In this document: piece by piece, positions 18,108 through 25,928 of the stretch | Numbering within the stretch: the first letter of the stretch is position 1 | Layout of the letters: every line of letters begins with the position of its first letter | Assembly: GCF_001598235.1 (NCBI RefSeq) | Contig: NZ_BCYO01000018.1 | Span: forward strand, 1 to 64,000 | Direction of reading: 5' to 3' | DNA length: 64,000 nucleotides | Origin: Polaromonas jejuensis NBRC 106434 | GTDB taxonomy: Bacteria > Pseudomonadota > Gammaproteobacteria > Burkholderiales > Burkholderiaceae_C | The notes under the pieces: model-generated | What the model was told of the DNA's origin: nothing | Seen by the model: the letters and a program-made list of their open reading frames with translations, nothing else | The model's database searches: none | Program-made: the position numbers and the translations under genes

Positions 18108-21100
18108 CTAATGAAAATCGCGGCTGGATGTGCCGAGTCGCCCCAGCAGCGGCGTCAGGTCTTCCAGCCGGTGCGCCACCAGGTTACGGACGGCGCCATA
18201 GCCTTTTTCGGTTCCGCTTTCCTCACTGCGCTGCCATCTGCCGTACACCGCCAGCAGCCGGGCATGCAACACCTCGGCCCGCTGCGCCTCGCGCAGTGAT
18301 TTCCAGACAATCACATTGACCGGCCCGGTCTCGTCTTCCAGGGTGATGAAGACCGTTCCCTTGGCGGTTTGCGGCTGTTGGCGCACGGTGACAATGCCGC
18401 AGGCCGCCACCTGCTCTCCGTCGGGCAACGCATTCAGTTCGCCCGCGCTGAGCAAGCCTTGGCGAGCCAGGCGCGGCCTGAGCAAGGCCAGCGGATGGCG
18501 GCGCAGGGTCAGGCCGGTGGACTGGTAGTCGAACAGGATGTTTTCGCCCTCGGGCGTCTCGGGTAACACCAGCGCGGCTTCATGCGTGGGCACGGCCTTT
18601 AACAGCAGCGGAGCCGGCTTGATGGCCGACGCCTCCCAAACCTGCTGGCGCCGGTGACCGGCCAGGGGGCGCAGCGCATCGGCGGCGGCCAGCGCGTTGA
18701 TGTCCGGCGACCCCAGCTGCGCGCGCAAAACCAGGTCTTCCGTGGAAGTGAACGGCGCTTGCGCCCGCGCGTCCGCCAGGCGCCGGGCCGTTTTTTCAGA
18801 CAGGCCGGCCACCAGGCGCAAACCCAGTCGTACCGCGGGCTGGTCGGTATGGATGCCGGGGTATTGCGGCAAGCTGGCGGTTTCAAAGGCGGTCTCCAGC
18901 GTGCAGTCCCATTCGCTATGCATGACATCGACGGCGCGCACCTCCACGCCGTGCCGGCGCGCATCCTGCACCAGTTGCGAGGGTGAGTAAAACCCCATGG
19001 GCTGCGAATTGAGCAGCGCCGCCAGGAAGCAGGCGGGCTCACGGCATTTGAGCCAGCAGCTCACATAGACCAGTTTGGCAAAGCTGGCGGCATGGCTTTC
19101 GGGAAAGCCGTAGTCGCCAAAACCAAGAATCTGGCTGAAGATGCGCTCTGAAAATTCGGCGCTGTAGCCGTTCTTGATCATGGCATTGACCAGCCGGCCA
19201 TGAAAACGCTCCACGCCGCCCTTGCGCTTCCAGGCTGCCATGGAACGGCGCAAGTCGTCCGCCTCGCCGGGCGTGAAGTCGGCGGCGATCATGGCGATCT
19301 GCATCACCTGCTCCTGAAAAATGGGAATGCCCAGCGTGCGGTCCAATGCAGGATTGAGTGCCGGGTATTCGGGTTTGATCTCCCCTCCGTTCCTGATGAT
19401 TTCGCGATGCTTCAGGTAAGGGTGCACCATGCCGCCCTGGATAGGCCCGGGCCGCACGATGGCCACCTCCACCACCAGGTCGTAATAGTTGCGCGGCTGC
19501 AGGCGCGGCAACATGGACATCTGCGCCCGGCTTTCGATCTGGAACACGCCCACGGTATCCGCCGCGCAAATCATGTCGTAAGTGGGCGCATCGTCCGATG
19601 GAATCTGATGCATTTCCAGATGGCGGCCTCGCGTCTGATTCACCAGATCCAGGCAGCGCCGGATGGCCGACAGCATGCCCAGCGCCAGCACGTCCACCTT
19701 GAGCAGGCCCATGGCGTCCAGGTCGTCCTTGTCCCACTGGATGATGCGGCGCGCCTCCATGGCGGCAGGCTGCACCGGCACCAGGCGCGTCAGCTGGCCC
19801 TGCGTCAGCACAAAGCCGCCGACATGCTGGCTCAGGTGGCGCGGGAAGTCGATGAGCTGCACGGTCAGGTCCAGCCACTGCAGGAGCGGGCCGGCCGGCG
19901 ACTGAAGGCCGGCCTCTTCAAGTTTTTCTGCCAGCGCATCGCTGCCGTCAAACCAGAAATGCTCCTTGGCCAACTGCGCTATCAGTTCGGGCGCCATGCC
20001 CAGCGCCTTGCCCACATCGCGCAGGGCGCTGCGCGGCTGGTAGCTGATCACGGTGGCGGCAATGGCGGCGCGGTCGTGGCCGTATTTTTCATAGATGTAC
20101 TGGATGACTTCTTCGCGCCGCTGGTGCTCGAAGTCCACATCAATGTCGGGCGGCTCGCTGCGTTCGCGGCTGATGAAACGCTCAAACAGCAGCTTGCTTT
20201 CCACCGGGTTGACGGCCGTCACGCCCAGGCAAAAGCAGACCGCCGAATTGGCCGCCGAACCACGGCCCTGGCAGAGAATCCCCTCGCCCCTGGCAAAGCG
20301 CACGATGTCGTGCACGGTGATGAAGTACATCTCGTATTCAAGCTCTTCGATCAGTGCCAGTTCAAACGCGAGCTGCGTCCTGATTTTCCGGGGAATGCGG
20401 CCCGAATAACGTTTTTGCGCCCCCTGCCAGGTCAGCCGCCTGAGCCACCGTGCGGGTGTTTCGGCCGCAGGCACCATGTCCTCTTGCGGATAGCGGTACA
20501 GATTGCGGATCTCGTCAAGGCTGAAGCGGCAGCGCGCCGCCACCTCCAGCGTGGCGCGCAGCAGTGCCGCCGGGTAAATCTCGCTAAGGCGCATGCGCGG
20601 CCGCAAATGCGCCTCGGCATTGGCCTGCAGGGCAAAGCCGCATTCATGCACGGTCTTGCCCAGGCGGATGGCGGTCATCACATCGTGCAGGGGCTTGCGC
20701 GAGCGCACATGCATCAGCACGCTGCCGGCGGCCACCAGGCGGATGCCGGTGCGCAGTGCGACCGCCTGCAGTTGCTGCAGGCGCAGCGCATCGTCCAGGC
20801 CCTGCAACAACTCGACGGCGAGCCAGCTTCTCTGTTCTATTTTTGAGTCAAAAAGGCCTCTAGCCCAATCGGCATGGGCGCAAAGCGCTTCTACATTGAT
20901 AGCACCCTGGGAAGGGCAAAGCAGGATTTCGCAATCGGCCAGCCCTGAAAAATCCGTTTCGCCCAGCGCCACCCGATAGCCGCCTTTCTCATGCGCGTCA
21001 CCCACACGCCGCGCCTCGGTGATGAACTCGCACAGATTGCCCCAGCCTGCGGCGTCATGCGGCAGCACCACCAGGCGGAAGGGATAGGCCGCCTCGACCC

Positions 21101-21320
21101 AAAACTCGGCACCCGGCAGCAGCTTGAGCCCGTGCGCCTTCGCCGCGACATGCGCGCGCACCACGCCGGCCACCGAGCATTCGTCGGTGATGGCCAGCGC
21201 CCGGTAGCCCAGGCCTGCGGCGCGCTCGACCAGCTCTTCGGCATGCGAGGCGCCGCGCTGGAAGCTGAAATTGCTGAGCGCATGCAGCTCGGCATAGTCG
21301 GGAAGCGGGCCGCTGAACAT
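18108..21320 (-). CDS. dnaE2: Error-prone DNA polymerase DnaE2 (ImuC)
   Basis: A 1070-residue C-family polymerase, the translesion partner of ImuA and ImuB in the SOS mutasome. The N-terminal PHP domain (about residues 5-75), polymerase palm with the catalytic PDIDVDFEH (about residue 395), QGRGSAANSAVCFCLG just before it, and the C-terminal OB-fold (VNVIVWKS) are all present. It lies 9 bases after imuB. Residues about 139-161 (GAINVEALCAHADWARGLFD region) coincide with a copy of the short ATAGCT-type repeat. The frame is intact. Confidence 0.95.
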   Translation of the reverse strand: MFSGPLPDYAELHALSNFSFQRGASHAEELVERAAGLGYRALAITDECSVAGVVRAHVAAKAHGLKLLPGAEFWVEAAYPFRLVVLPHDAAGWGNLCEFITEARRVGDAHEKGGYRVALGETDFSGLADCEILLCPSQGAINVEALCAHADWARGLFDSKIEQRSWLAVELLQGLDDALRLQQLQAVALRTGIRLVAAGSVLMHVRSRKPLHDVMTAIRLGKTVHECGFALQANAEAHLRPRMRLSEIYPAALLRATLEVAARCRFSLDEIRNLYRYPQEDMVPAAETPARWLRRLTWQGAQKRYSGRIPRKIRTQLAFELALIEELEYEMYFITVHDIVRFARGEGILCQGRGSAANSAVCFCLGVTAVNPVESKLLFERFISRERSEPPDIDVDFEHQRREEVIQYIYEKYGHDRAAIAATVISYQPRSALRDVGKALGMAPELIAQLAKEHFWFDGSDALAEKLEEAGLQSPAGPLLQWLDLTVQLIDFPRHLSQHVGGFVLTQGQLTRLVPVQPAAMEARRIIQWDKDDLDAMGLLKVDVLALGMLSAIRRCLDLVNQTRGRHLEMHQIPSDDAPTYDMICAADTVGVFQIESRAQMSMLPRLQPRNYYDLVVEVAIVRPGPIQGGMVHPYLKHREIIRNGGEIKPEYPALNPALDRTLGIPIFQEQVMQIAMIAADFTPGEADDLRRSMAAWKRKGGVERFHGRLVNAMIKNGYSAEFSERIFSQILGFGDYGFPESHAASFAKLVYVSCWLKCREPACFLAALLNSQPMGFYSPSQLVQDARRHGVEVRAVDVMHSEWDCTLETAFETASLPQYPGIHTDQPAVRLGLRLVAGLSEKTARRLADARAQAPFTSTEDLVLRAQLGSPDINALAAADALRPLAGHRRQQVWEASAIKPAPLLLKAVPTHEAALVLPETPEGENILFDYQSTGLTLRRHPLALLRPRLARQGLLSAGELNALPDGEQVAACGIVTVRQQPQTAKGTVFITLEDETGPVNVIVWKSLREAQRAEVLHARLLAVYGRWQRSEESGTEKGYGAVRNLVAHRLEDLTPLLGRLGTSSRDFH
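20839..20906. repeat. Short ATAGCT-type repeat inside dnaE2
   Basis: On the minus strand: GTGCTATCAATGTAGAAGCG, then GCGCCCATGCCGATTGGGCT and AGAGGCCTTTTTGA. This matches the arrangement of the intergenic copies and falls in the loop after the PHP domain. Confidence 0.5.
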
Positions 21321-21329
21321 GCTGGGCTT

Positions 21330-22742
21330 TCAGGCAAAAAAGCCGTGCAAATACCAGGCGTGGCCGGCACCCGCCTGCGGCGCCCTTACCGATGTCTGCG
21401 ACGTCACGGACTTGACTGACAGGCGCTCGCGGTAAATCCACAGCAGGCCGGCCTGCTGGCTGCGGTAAATAAAGTAGTCACGAATGGCGGCGGGCCTGGC
21501 GCCAGCCTGGTCCGCCGACGCGAGCCAGCCCGTCACCTCCAGGCGCTGCGGCCCGGCCAGCCGCAGCAGCCGGCCCTGGTAGACCGGGCTGTCGCCCACC
21601 GTCTGCAAGCGCAGCGGCTCGGGCAGCAGCCAGCTCGGGTACAGGGCTTCATGTTTGATGTCATTTTGGCCTGTAGCCCTTTCAGGATGGGCGCTACCAG
21701 CTATCAACTTAAGAGCACCTTGCGCGCTGATCCAGCGCTGCATCTGCTCGGGCCGGTGGTCGGCACAGGGCTGCCAGGCTTGCACCTGCGCCTCACCCAG
21801 GCGTGCGCTCAAGCGTTCTATCAGCTCCACCGCACTGTCACCCTGCTGCCTCGCCTCCATCAGCAGGCTGCCGGTGGCGGCGGCTGAATCGAGCAGCTTT
21901 TCGGTTTCAAGCGACTGCAGGCTCAAGGCATGGACCGGGGCCGGCAAACGCTGCTGCGCCAGATGTTCGGCGATCAGGCGCGCCACATGGCGCAAATCCT
22001 GGGCGGGCTGGGCCGTGCGTATCAGCAGCTCGCCGGTGGGCGCGACATCGCGCCGCTTGTCCAGGTGCCAGACCAGCTTCAAGGCGCTGAGCCCGCTTTG
22101 GCGGCCCAGCAGCCAGGCCTGCAAATGCAGCAGCAACCGCTCGACCCCGGCCATGAGCGCCGGCGCATGGATGATCAGCGCATCCAGTTCCAGCTTTTCA
22201 TCGAAACACTCGGGCAGCAGCAGCCATTCGTAGCTATCTGGCACCTGACCGCGCGCGCGGTCCAGCGCCTGCAGCAGCGGTGCGCCAAAGCGCCTGGCCA
22301 CGCCGTCGCGCGGCAGGCGCAGCAGGTCGTCCCAGCTGCGGCAGCCGATACGTTCGAGCACGCCCAGGTGCGGGCGCGCGGCGCTGAGGGTGTTCATGGG
22401 CAGGTCGGCCACGCGCTTTCCCACGATGCCCGCAGCACGCAGTCGCAAGCGCCCAAGCGCTATTAAAGATGTAGCACCTTGCGCCCGGCTGATCTGGGCT
22501 GGCAGCTGATTTGACTCAAAAAACTGCGCCGCACGCCGCTCCAGCAGCTGCGCCAGCCGGCTCAGGCCGCCAAACAGGCGCAGGCTGCCGGCCACCTCCA
22601 TCAGCACGGCTTCGTCGACCAGGGCCACACGCGGCGTCAAGCCCAGCGCCAGGCTGGCCAGCGCCCGCTGCGCTGCCGCCGCGTCCATGGGCGCCGGTCC
22701 GGGCTCAGTGGGAATGCAGGCTTGCAGTGCGATCCAGCGCAT
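21330..22742 (-). CDS. imuB: Y-family polymerase-like protein ImuB
   Basis: A 470-residue ImuB, the non-catalytic Y-family hub of the ImuA-ImuB-DnaE2 mutasome that links DnaE2 to the beta clamp. The start MRWIALQACIPTEPGPAP lacks the N-terminal catalytic Asp of active Y-family polymerases, as known for ImuB. The start at 22742 has GAGAGG six bases upstream and overlaps the end of imuA by 38 bases; the longer upstream frame is Cys/Trp/Arg-rich shadow sequence. Two stretches (about residues 86-101 and 345-363) coincide with copies of the short dispersed repeat. Confidence 0.93.
   Translation of the reverse strand: MRWIALQACIPTEPGPAPMDAAAAQRALASLALGLTPRVALVDEAVLMEVAGSLRLFGGLSRLAQLLERRAAQFFESNQLPAQISRAQGATSLIALGRLRLRAAGIVGKRVADLPMNTLSAARPHLGVLERIGCRSWDDLLRLPRDGVARRFGAPLLQALDRARGQVPDSYEWLLLPECFDEKLELDALIIHAPALMAGVERLLLHLQAWLLGRQSGLSALKLVWHLDKRRDVAPTGELLIRTAQPAQDLRHVARLIAEHLAQQRLPAPVHALSLQSLETEKLLDSAAATGSLLMEARQQGDSAVELIERLSARLGEAQVQAWQPCADHRPEQMQRWISAQGALKLIAGSAHPERATGQNDIKHEALYPSWLLPEPLRLQTVGDSPVYQGRLLRLAGPQRLEVTGWLASADQAGARPAAIRDYFIYRSQQAGLLWIYRERLSVKSVTSQTSVRAPQAGAGHAWYLHGFFA
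21656..21710. repeat. Short ATAGCT-type repeat inside imuB (second)
   Basis: On the minus strand: GATAGCTGGTAGCGCCCATC, then AAAGGGCTACAGGCCAAAAT. It is the best match in the window to the intergenic consensus and encodes the LIAGSAHPERATGQNDI segment of ImuB. Confidence 0.6.
22441..22485. repeat. Short ATAGCT-type repeat inside imuB (first)
   Basis: On the minus strand: GGTGCTACATCTTTAATAGC, then GCTTGGGCGCTTGCGACT. This is a shorter and weaker member of the family, encoding GATSLIALGRLRL of ImuB. Confidence 0.45.
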
Positions 22743-23508
22743 GGTGGACCTCTCGCGTTGAAACCGAAGAAAACACCGCCGCCAGCGGCAAGGCGCCGGC
22801 CTCTTCGCGCTGACGCCGCACGCGCTCCCGGCTGGCCGCCAGCAGCGCCGCCAGTCGGGCCGGACGGGTGTCCAGCAGCACCGGCAAAGCCAGCGGCGGG
22901 CCCCGGCGCTTGAGCACATGGAGCAACAGATTGCCAGCCTCACCCTCCGTGCCTTCGAGCAGCAAACGCAGCGGCGCGGGCGACGACTCCTGCTGGGCAC
23001 TGAGGGCGCGAAACACAAACAGCAGCTTGTGGTGCGCCTGGGCGGCCATCTGCAGGCGGCGCAAATGGGCACTGCGAACCTCGGGCAGCCAGGCCAGCAC
23101 GGCGGCCACGTCGGCACACTGCAAGGCTTCGCGCGTGGCCCAGAGCAGCGCAGGCCCATCCCCTCCTTTGGCCTGCACCAACAGCAGGCGCTGCATGTTG
23201 AGCTGGCGCGCGCCCAGCGCCGGGCCAAAAGGCAGGTAAGGCGCGCCCACCAGCACCACCAGTTGGTCAGGCGACGCAAGCTGCGTGGCTGCCAGCGCCG
23301 GCGCGATCAAACCCCACTCATGCAGGCCGGCTTGCGGCTGCAGCACCTCAATCAACGCCCCCTGCGGCCAGCCGCCACCGGGCAACACATCGTTGAGCGC
23401 CGCGTAACCCGTGTCCACCGTCTGCAGGCTTGTACTGCCCAGCTCACCCGCGCGCCAGACATGCGCAAGGTCCGGCAAGGCTCGGTTCACAGGAATCGGG
23501 GAAAGCAT
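22705..23508 (-). CDS. imuA: SOS mutasome protein ImuA
   Basis: A 267-residue RecA/SulA-like protein that is the first gene of the imuA-imuB-dnaE2 damage-inducible mutagenesis operon. The N-terminal part LPGGGWPQGALIEVL (about residues 43-57) corresponds to the RecA-like P-loop region. The C-terminal tail mediates contact with RecA and ImuB in characterised systems. A LexA box lies 39 bases upstream of the start. Confidence 0.9.
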   Translation of the reverse strand: MLSPIPVNRALPDLAHVWRAGELGSTSLQTVDTGYAALNDVLPGGGWPQGALIEVLQPQAGLHEWGLIAPALAATQLASPDQLVVLVGAPYLPFGPALGARQLNMQRLLLVQAKGGDGPALLWATREALQCADVAAVLAWLPEVRSAHLRRLQMAAQAHHKLLFVFRALSAQQESSPAPLRLLLEGTEGEAGNLLLHVLKRRGPPLALPVLLDTRPARLAALLAASRERVRRQREEAGALPLAAVFSSVSTREVHHALDRTASLHSH

Positions 23509-23530
23509 GGGGTGGGCTCAATCGGGTAAA

Positions 23531-23554
23531 ACATCCAGTCAAATAACTGGATGT
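23531..23554. promoter_or_regulatory. 9-bp perfect inverted repeat overlapping the LexA box
   Basis: ACATCCAGT, six bases, ACTGGATGT. The right arm is shared with the LexA box that follows. It could form a leader hairpin or be a second operator half. Confidence 0.45.
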
Positions 23555-23562
23555 AAACACAG
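23547..23562 (-). promoter_or_regulatory. LexA (SOS) box of imuA-imuB-dnaE2
   Basis: CTGGATGTAAACACAG fits CTG-N10-CAG with the outer TA bases of the gamma/beta-proteobacterial consensus CTGT-N8-ACAG (one mismatch, G for T). It lies upstream of imuA, the expected place for SOS control of this operon. Confidence 0.75.
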
Positions 23563-23652
23563 TATATTGCCTGATTCAAGCCCGTGCAATGACCCCTTCG
23601 CCCCGCTCGGGCGTGCGCCGCCCTCCCCCTTCAAGGGACTGATTTCATTGGG

Positions 23653-23692
23653 AAAAAAGAAAAAGCGCCAGGGTGCAGCCAACCCGGCGCTT
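23653..23692 (-). terminator. Rho-independent terminator after dsbB
   Basis: On the minus strand AAGCGCCGGGTT, short loop, ACCCTGGCGCTT, then a long T-rich run. It lies 18 bases beyond the dsbB stop. Confidence 0.8.
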
Positions 23693-23710
23693 GATGAGAA
23701 AGCGTTGCGC

Positions 23711-24217
23711 TCAGCGCTGGCGTGTCAGCCGGGCGATCAGGACCAGCCCCACGAGACCAATCGCCACAAAGCACAGGAAAGACCAGTTGGCGATCGAGCC
23801 GCCCAGAAAGGTCCAGTCGATCTTGGTGCAGTCGCCGCTGCCCTTGAAGATCATGGGGATGGCGCGCTTGAGCGGAAAGGTTTCGATCATTCCGTAAAAG
23901 TCGCGGCCACAAGAAGCCACTTCAGGCGGATACCACTGCAAAAAGCTCTGGCGCGCCGCCACGAAAGCGCCAAAGCCGGCCATCAGCACCAGCAGACTCG
24001 AACCCGTGATCAGCACGCCTTTGCTCCTGGCCAAGGCGGTGATGCCCGCCACAATCGCCACCAGCAGCAGCGCATAACGCTGCACGATGCACATGGGGCA
24101 AGGCTCCAGGCCCACCACATGCTGCAAGTACAAGCCAAAAGCCAGCATGGCCACACAGGCCAGAGACACCAGCGCCAGCACGCGGCGCGGCACGGCATCG
24201 AAATAAGTCAAAAACAT
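23711..24217 (-). CDS. dsbB: Disulfide bond formation protein DsbB
   Basis: A 168-residue inner-membrane quinone reductase that reoxidises DsbA. Four membrane helices are visible. The first redox pair is CPMC in GLEPCPMCIVQRY (about residue 40), and the second pair is the Cys in VASCGRDFYG and GSGDCTKIDW. The start ATG at 24217 has AAGGA six bases upstream; an ATG two codons earlier (24223) has its GG directly against it and is less likely. A terminator follows. Confidence 0.93.
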   Translation of the reverse strand: MFLTYFDAVPRRVLALVSLACVAMLAFGLYLQHVVGLEPCPMCIVQRYALLLVAIVAGITALARSKGVLITGSSLLVLMAGFGAFVAARQSFLQWYPPEVASCGRDFYGMIETFPLKRAIPMIFKGSGDCTKIDWTFLGGSIANWSFLCFVAIGLVGLVLIARLTRQR

Positions 24218-24223
24218 CGTCAT

Positions 24224-24590
24224 CCTTTTATCAAACCTCCATCAAGATTGTGCGATGGTTCGTGAGTTTAGATGGCGAGAAGTTCCCGGGTGGGACGAAC
24301 GGATTGATGCAAGCACCCTGGTCAGCCAACTTGTGCACGCCTCTTTTTGCAAAAGGCGCATGTTGTGAAGAGGCATCAAGCCAGGTCAAAGGATGAAAAC
24401 CACGCACCGAATGGTCGGTTTTGGCCCTTTTTCAGGCATAGTGCCTGCTGGCGAAGACGTCTCGCAACTTACCCAGCAAGGGGAAGCGCGAAAAACACTG
24501 GGCGGTGACTTTGGCAAAACCAATAGACCGTCGCATTCATGCAGAACAGCGATCTAACCCCATGACAGCAAACAGTTTTCTCGAATTCTG
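24224..24590. other. Non-coding stretch between dsbB and the integron-like site
   Basis: About 370 bases without a convincing gene. An integron integrase gene would be expected here on the minus strand, but none of the three minus-strand frames shows tyrosine recombinase motifs over a useful length. One frame contains a short protein-like run (FAKVTAQCFSRFPLLGKLRD) that I cannot place. Confidence 0.5.
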
Positions 24591-24656
24591 CGCGCCGTGT
24601 TATTCCGCAACGCGCCATGTTATTCCGCAGTTTTGCGGGATATATCAAAGTTAGGC
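24591..24656 (+). promoter_or_regulatory. attI-like recombination site
   Basis: Two tandem 20-base units (24591-24610 and 24611-24630) differ at two positions, each containing TGTTATTCCGCA. They are followed at 24647 by AAAGTTAGGC, whose G-TTAGGC is the integron crossover consensus GTTRRRY. Class 1 attI has the same order: two TGTTA-containing direct repeats about 20 bases apart, then AAAGTTAGGC about 30 bases on. This is pattern similarity and has not been tested. Confidence 0.5.
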
Positions 24657-24684
24657 ACCCTAAAACACGCACTTCGGAGGATCG

Positions 24685-25317
24685 ATGCTCACAACACGCT
24701 ACATGGTCAGCAACAAGAATCTGCCATCGATCTTCCAAAAGATCATCGACGGCGCTGCGCCCGACAAGTTCACCATGGCGCATCTAAAGGGCATCGGATT
24801 CACGAGCAGCAACGATCAAGCAGCACTACCCGTGCTCAAGGACCTTAAATTTCTCGCTGCAGACGGATCCCCTACGAAGCGCTACCACCAGTATCGCGAC
24901 AAGTCTCAATCCCGACGCGTACTCGGCGAAGCGATTCGAGAAACGTACGAAGATCTCTTTCACATCAACGAGCATCCTTCGGAGGCCGATCGCCAGGCCG
25001 TCATTGGACGCTTCAAGTCCACGCACAACGTCACTGACCTTGTCGCGGAGCGCCAGGCTGCTACCTTCTTTGCGCTACTGAAGCTCGCAGACCTCAGCTC
25101 ATCGGCAAGGCACACATCCAAGGCGGCCGAAGCCGCCATACCTCCGGCCCCGACGGTACCCGAGCCCAGTCCTCCGAAGGCGCAGCGCTCGCTCGAACTG
25201 CCGCACGGCTTCAGCGGCCTTCGCTACAACATTGAAGTGCATCTACCTGCGACGAAGGACATAGAGGTCTACAACGCGATCTTCAAGTCCCTGCGGGAGC
25301 ATCTTCTCAATGATTGA
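24685..25317 (+). CDS. DUF5343 family protein
   Basis: A 210-residue protein with GGAGG four bases before the ATG. Residues about 1-125 resemble DUF5343: LPSIFQKIIDGAAPDKFT, LKGIGFTSSNDQAALPVLK and DGSPTKRYHQYRD read like a winged-helix fold. A Pro/Ala linker (about 145-165) leads to a C-terminal segment, FSGLRYNIEVHLPATKDIEV, seen at the end of several DUF5343 proteins. Function unknown. The stop overlaps the start of the HEPN gene by eight bases, so the two proteins are probably made together. It may regulate or neutralise the HEPN protein; this is inference. Confidence 0.75.
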   Translation: MLTTRYMVSNKNLPSIFQKIIDGAAPDKFTMAHLKGIGFTSSNDQAALPVLKDLKFLAADGSPTKRYHQYRDKSQSRRVLGEAIRETYEDLFHINEHPSEADRQAVIGRFKSTHNVTDLVAERQAATFFALLKLADLSSSARHTSKAAEAAIPPAPTVPEPSPPKAQRSLELPHGFSGLRYNIEVHLPATKDIEVYNAIFKSLREHLLND

Positions 25318-25897
25318 CTCTCGCGACCTCCGCGACTGGCTATTCCGTGGATTGATGTTTGAGGCGGAGGCTGATCGATTCAGACTGGCCGGAATCCGTG
25401 TCGGTGCCGACACGGAGGCATCGGAACGGACGCTCTTTGCCGATCAACTAGCGCCCTTTGGAGTGGACCTGCGGGGTGAAGCGTTGAGAATGGCACGGCT
25501 TTATGCCCTGCTGTATTGCTTCGAGAACTCCGTACGAGAACTGGTGACTCAGCGACTTCGAGAGCGTCACGGAGAGGATTGGTGGACGCAGAAGGTTCCT
25601 CGAAAGGTTCAGGAGTTCGCGACCACGAGGCAGAAGGATGCGAAGGACAACTCTTGGCTAGAGGGACATACCAAGGACCCGCTGAGCTTTGTTCAATTCG
25701 GCCACTTGTCGGACATCATCATTGCGAATTGGGACGACTTCTCCGATCTGATCAGTTCGCAGCACTGGTTGAAGCAGCGTTTGGATGAACTTGAACGCGC
25801 GAGAAACTTCATTGCGCACAACCGCTATTTGCTCCCAGCAGAGTTCCAGCGTATTGAGATGTATGTGAATGACTGGAATCGAATGGTCGGCTTGTAG
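25310..25897 (+). CDS. Swt1-type HEPN domain protein, putative RNase
   Basis: A 195-residue all-helical protein. The segment LLYCFENSVRELVTQRLRER (about residues 67-86) and the motif Arg165-Asn-Phe-Ile-Ala-His170 near the C-terminus fit the HEPN superfamily RxxxxH (often RNxxxH) catalytic signature; the pattern is closest to the Swt1-like HEPN group. Many HEPN proteins are metal-independent ribonucleases in toxin-antitoxin and anti-phage systems. It overlaps the DUF5343 gene, and its stop lies directly at the attC-like half-site. Codon use (CGA, TCG, CTA present) and lower GC differ from the neighbours and suggest transfer. RNase activity is inferred. Confidence 0.75.
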   Translation: MIDSRDLRDWLFRGLMFEAEADRFRLAGIRVGADTEASERTLFADQLAPFGVDLRGEALRMARLYALLYCFENSVRELVTQRLRERHGEDWWTQKVPRKVQEFATTRQKDAKDNSWLEGHTKDPLSFVQFGHLSDIIIANWDDFSDLISSQHWLKQRLDELERARNFIAHNRYLLPAEFQRIEMYVNDWNRMVGL

Positions 25898-25907
25898 GGT
25901 GCCTAAC
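25895..25907 (+). repeat. attC-like half-site, right arm of the 13-bp inverted repeat
   Basis: TAGGGTGCCTAAC. GCCTAAC followed by CCCTCG is the usual start of a cassette attC site (R'' box, spacer, start of L''). The remaining attC stem and closing GTTRRRY are absent. Confidence 0.5.
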
Positions 25908-25928
25908 CCCTCGTATATGGACTCCCCC

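Larger units (their letters stand above)
24651..25907 (+). mobile_element. Integron-like gene cassette, right end truncated
   Basis: The segment starts at the TTAGGC of an attI-like crossover and ends in GCCTAAC (25901-25907), the complementary attC half-site. The ends form a perfect 13-bp inverted repeat: GTTAGGCACCCTA at 24650-24662 and TAGGGTGCCTAAC at 25895-25907. Inside are two genes on one strand with almost no other DNA: the first ATG is 35 bases from the left end and the last stop touches the right half-site, as in gene cassettes. After GCCTAACCCCTCG the expected attC stem is missing and the sequence runs into ybdD, so the right end is cut. Confidence 0.55.

Noticed and set aside
22743-23279. 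N-terminal extension of imuB
   Set aside because: The extension is Cys/Trp/Arg-rich, antisense-like in composition and lies over imuA; ImuB begins MRWIAL at 22742.
24551-24657. A full attC site left of the cassette (GATCTAAC to GTTAGGC)
   Set aside because: The arms do not pair beyond the outer CTAAC/GTTAG; the tandem-repeat layout fits an attI site better.
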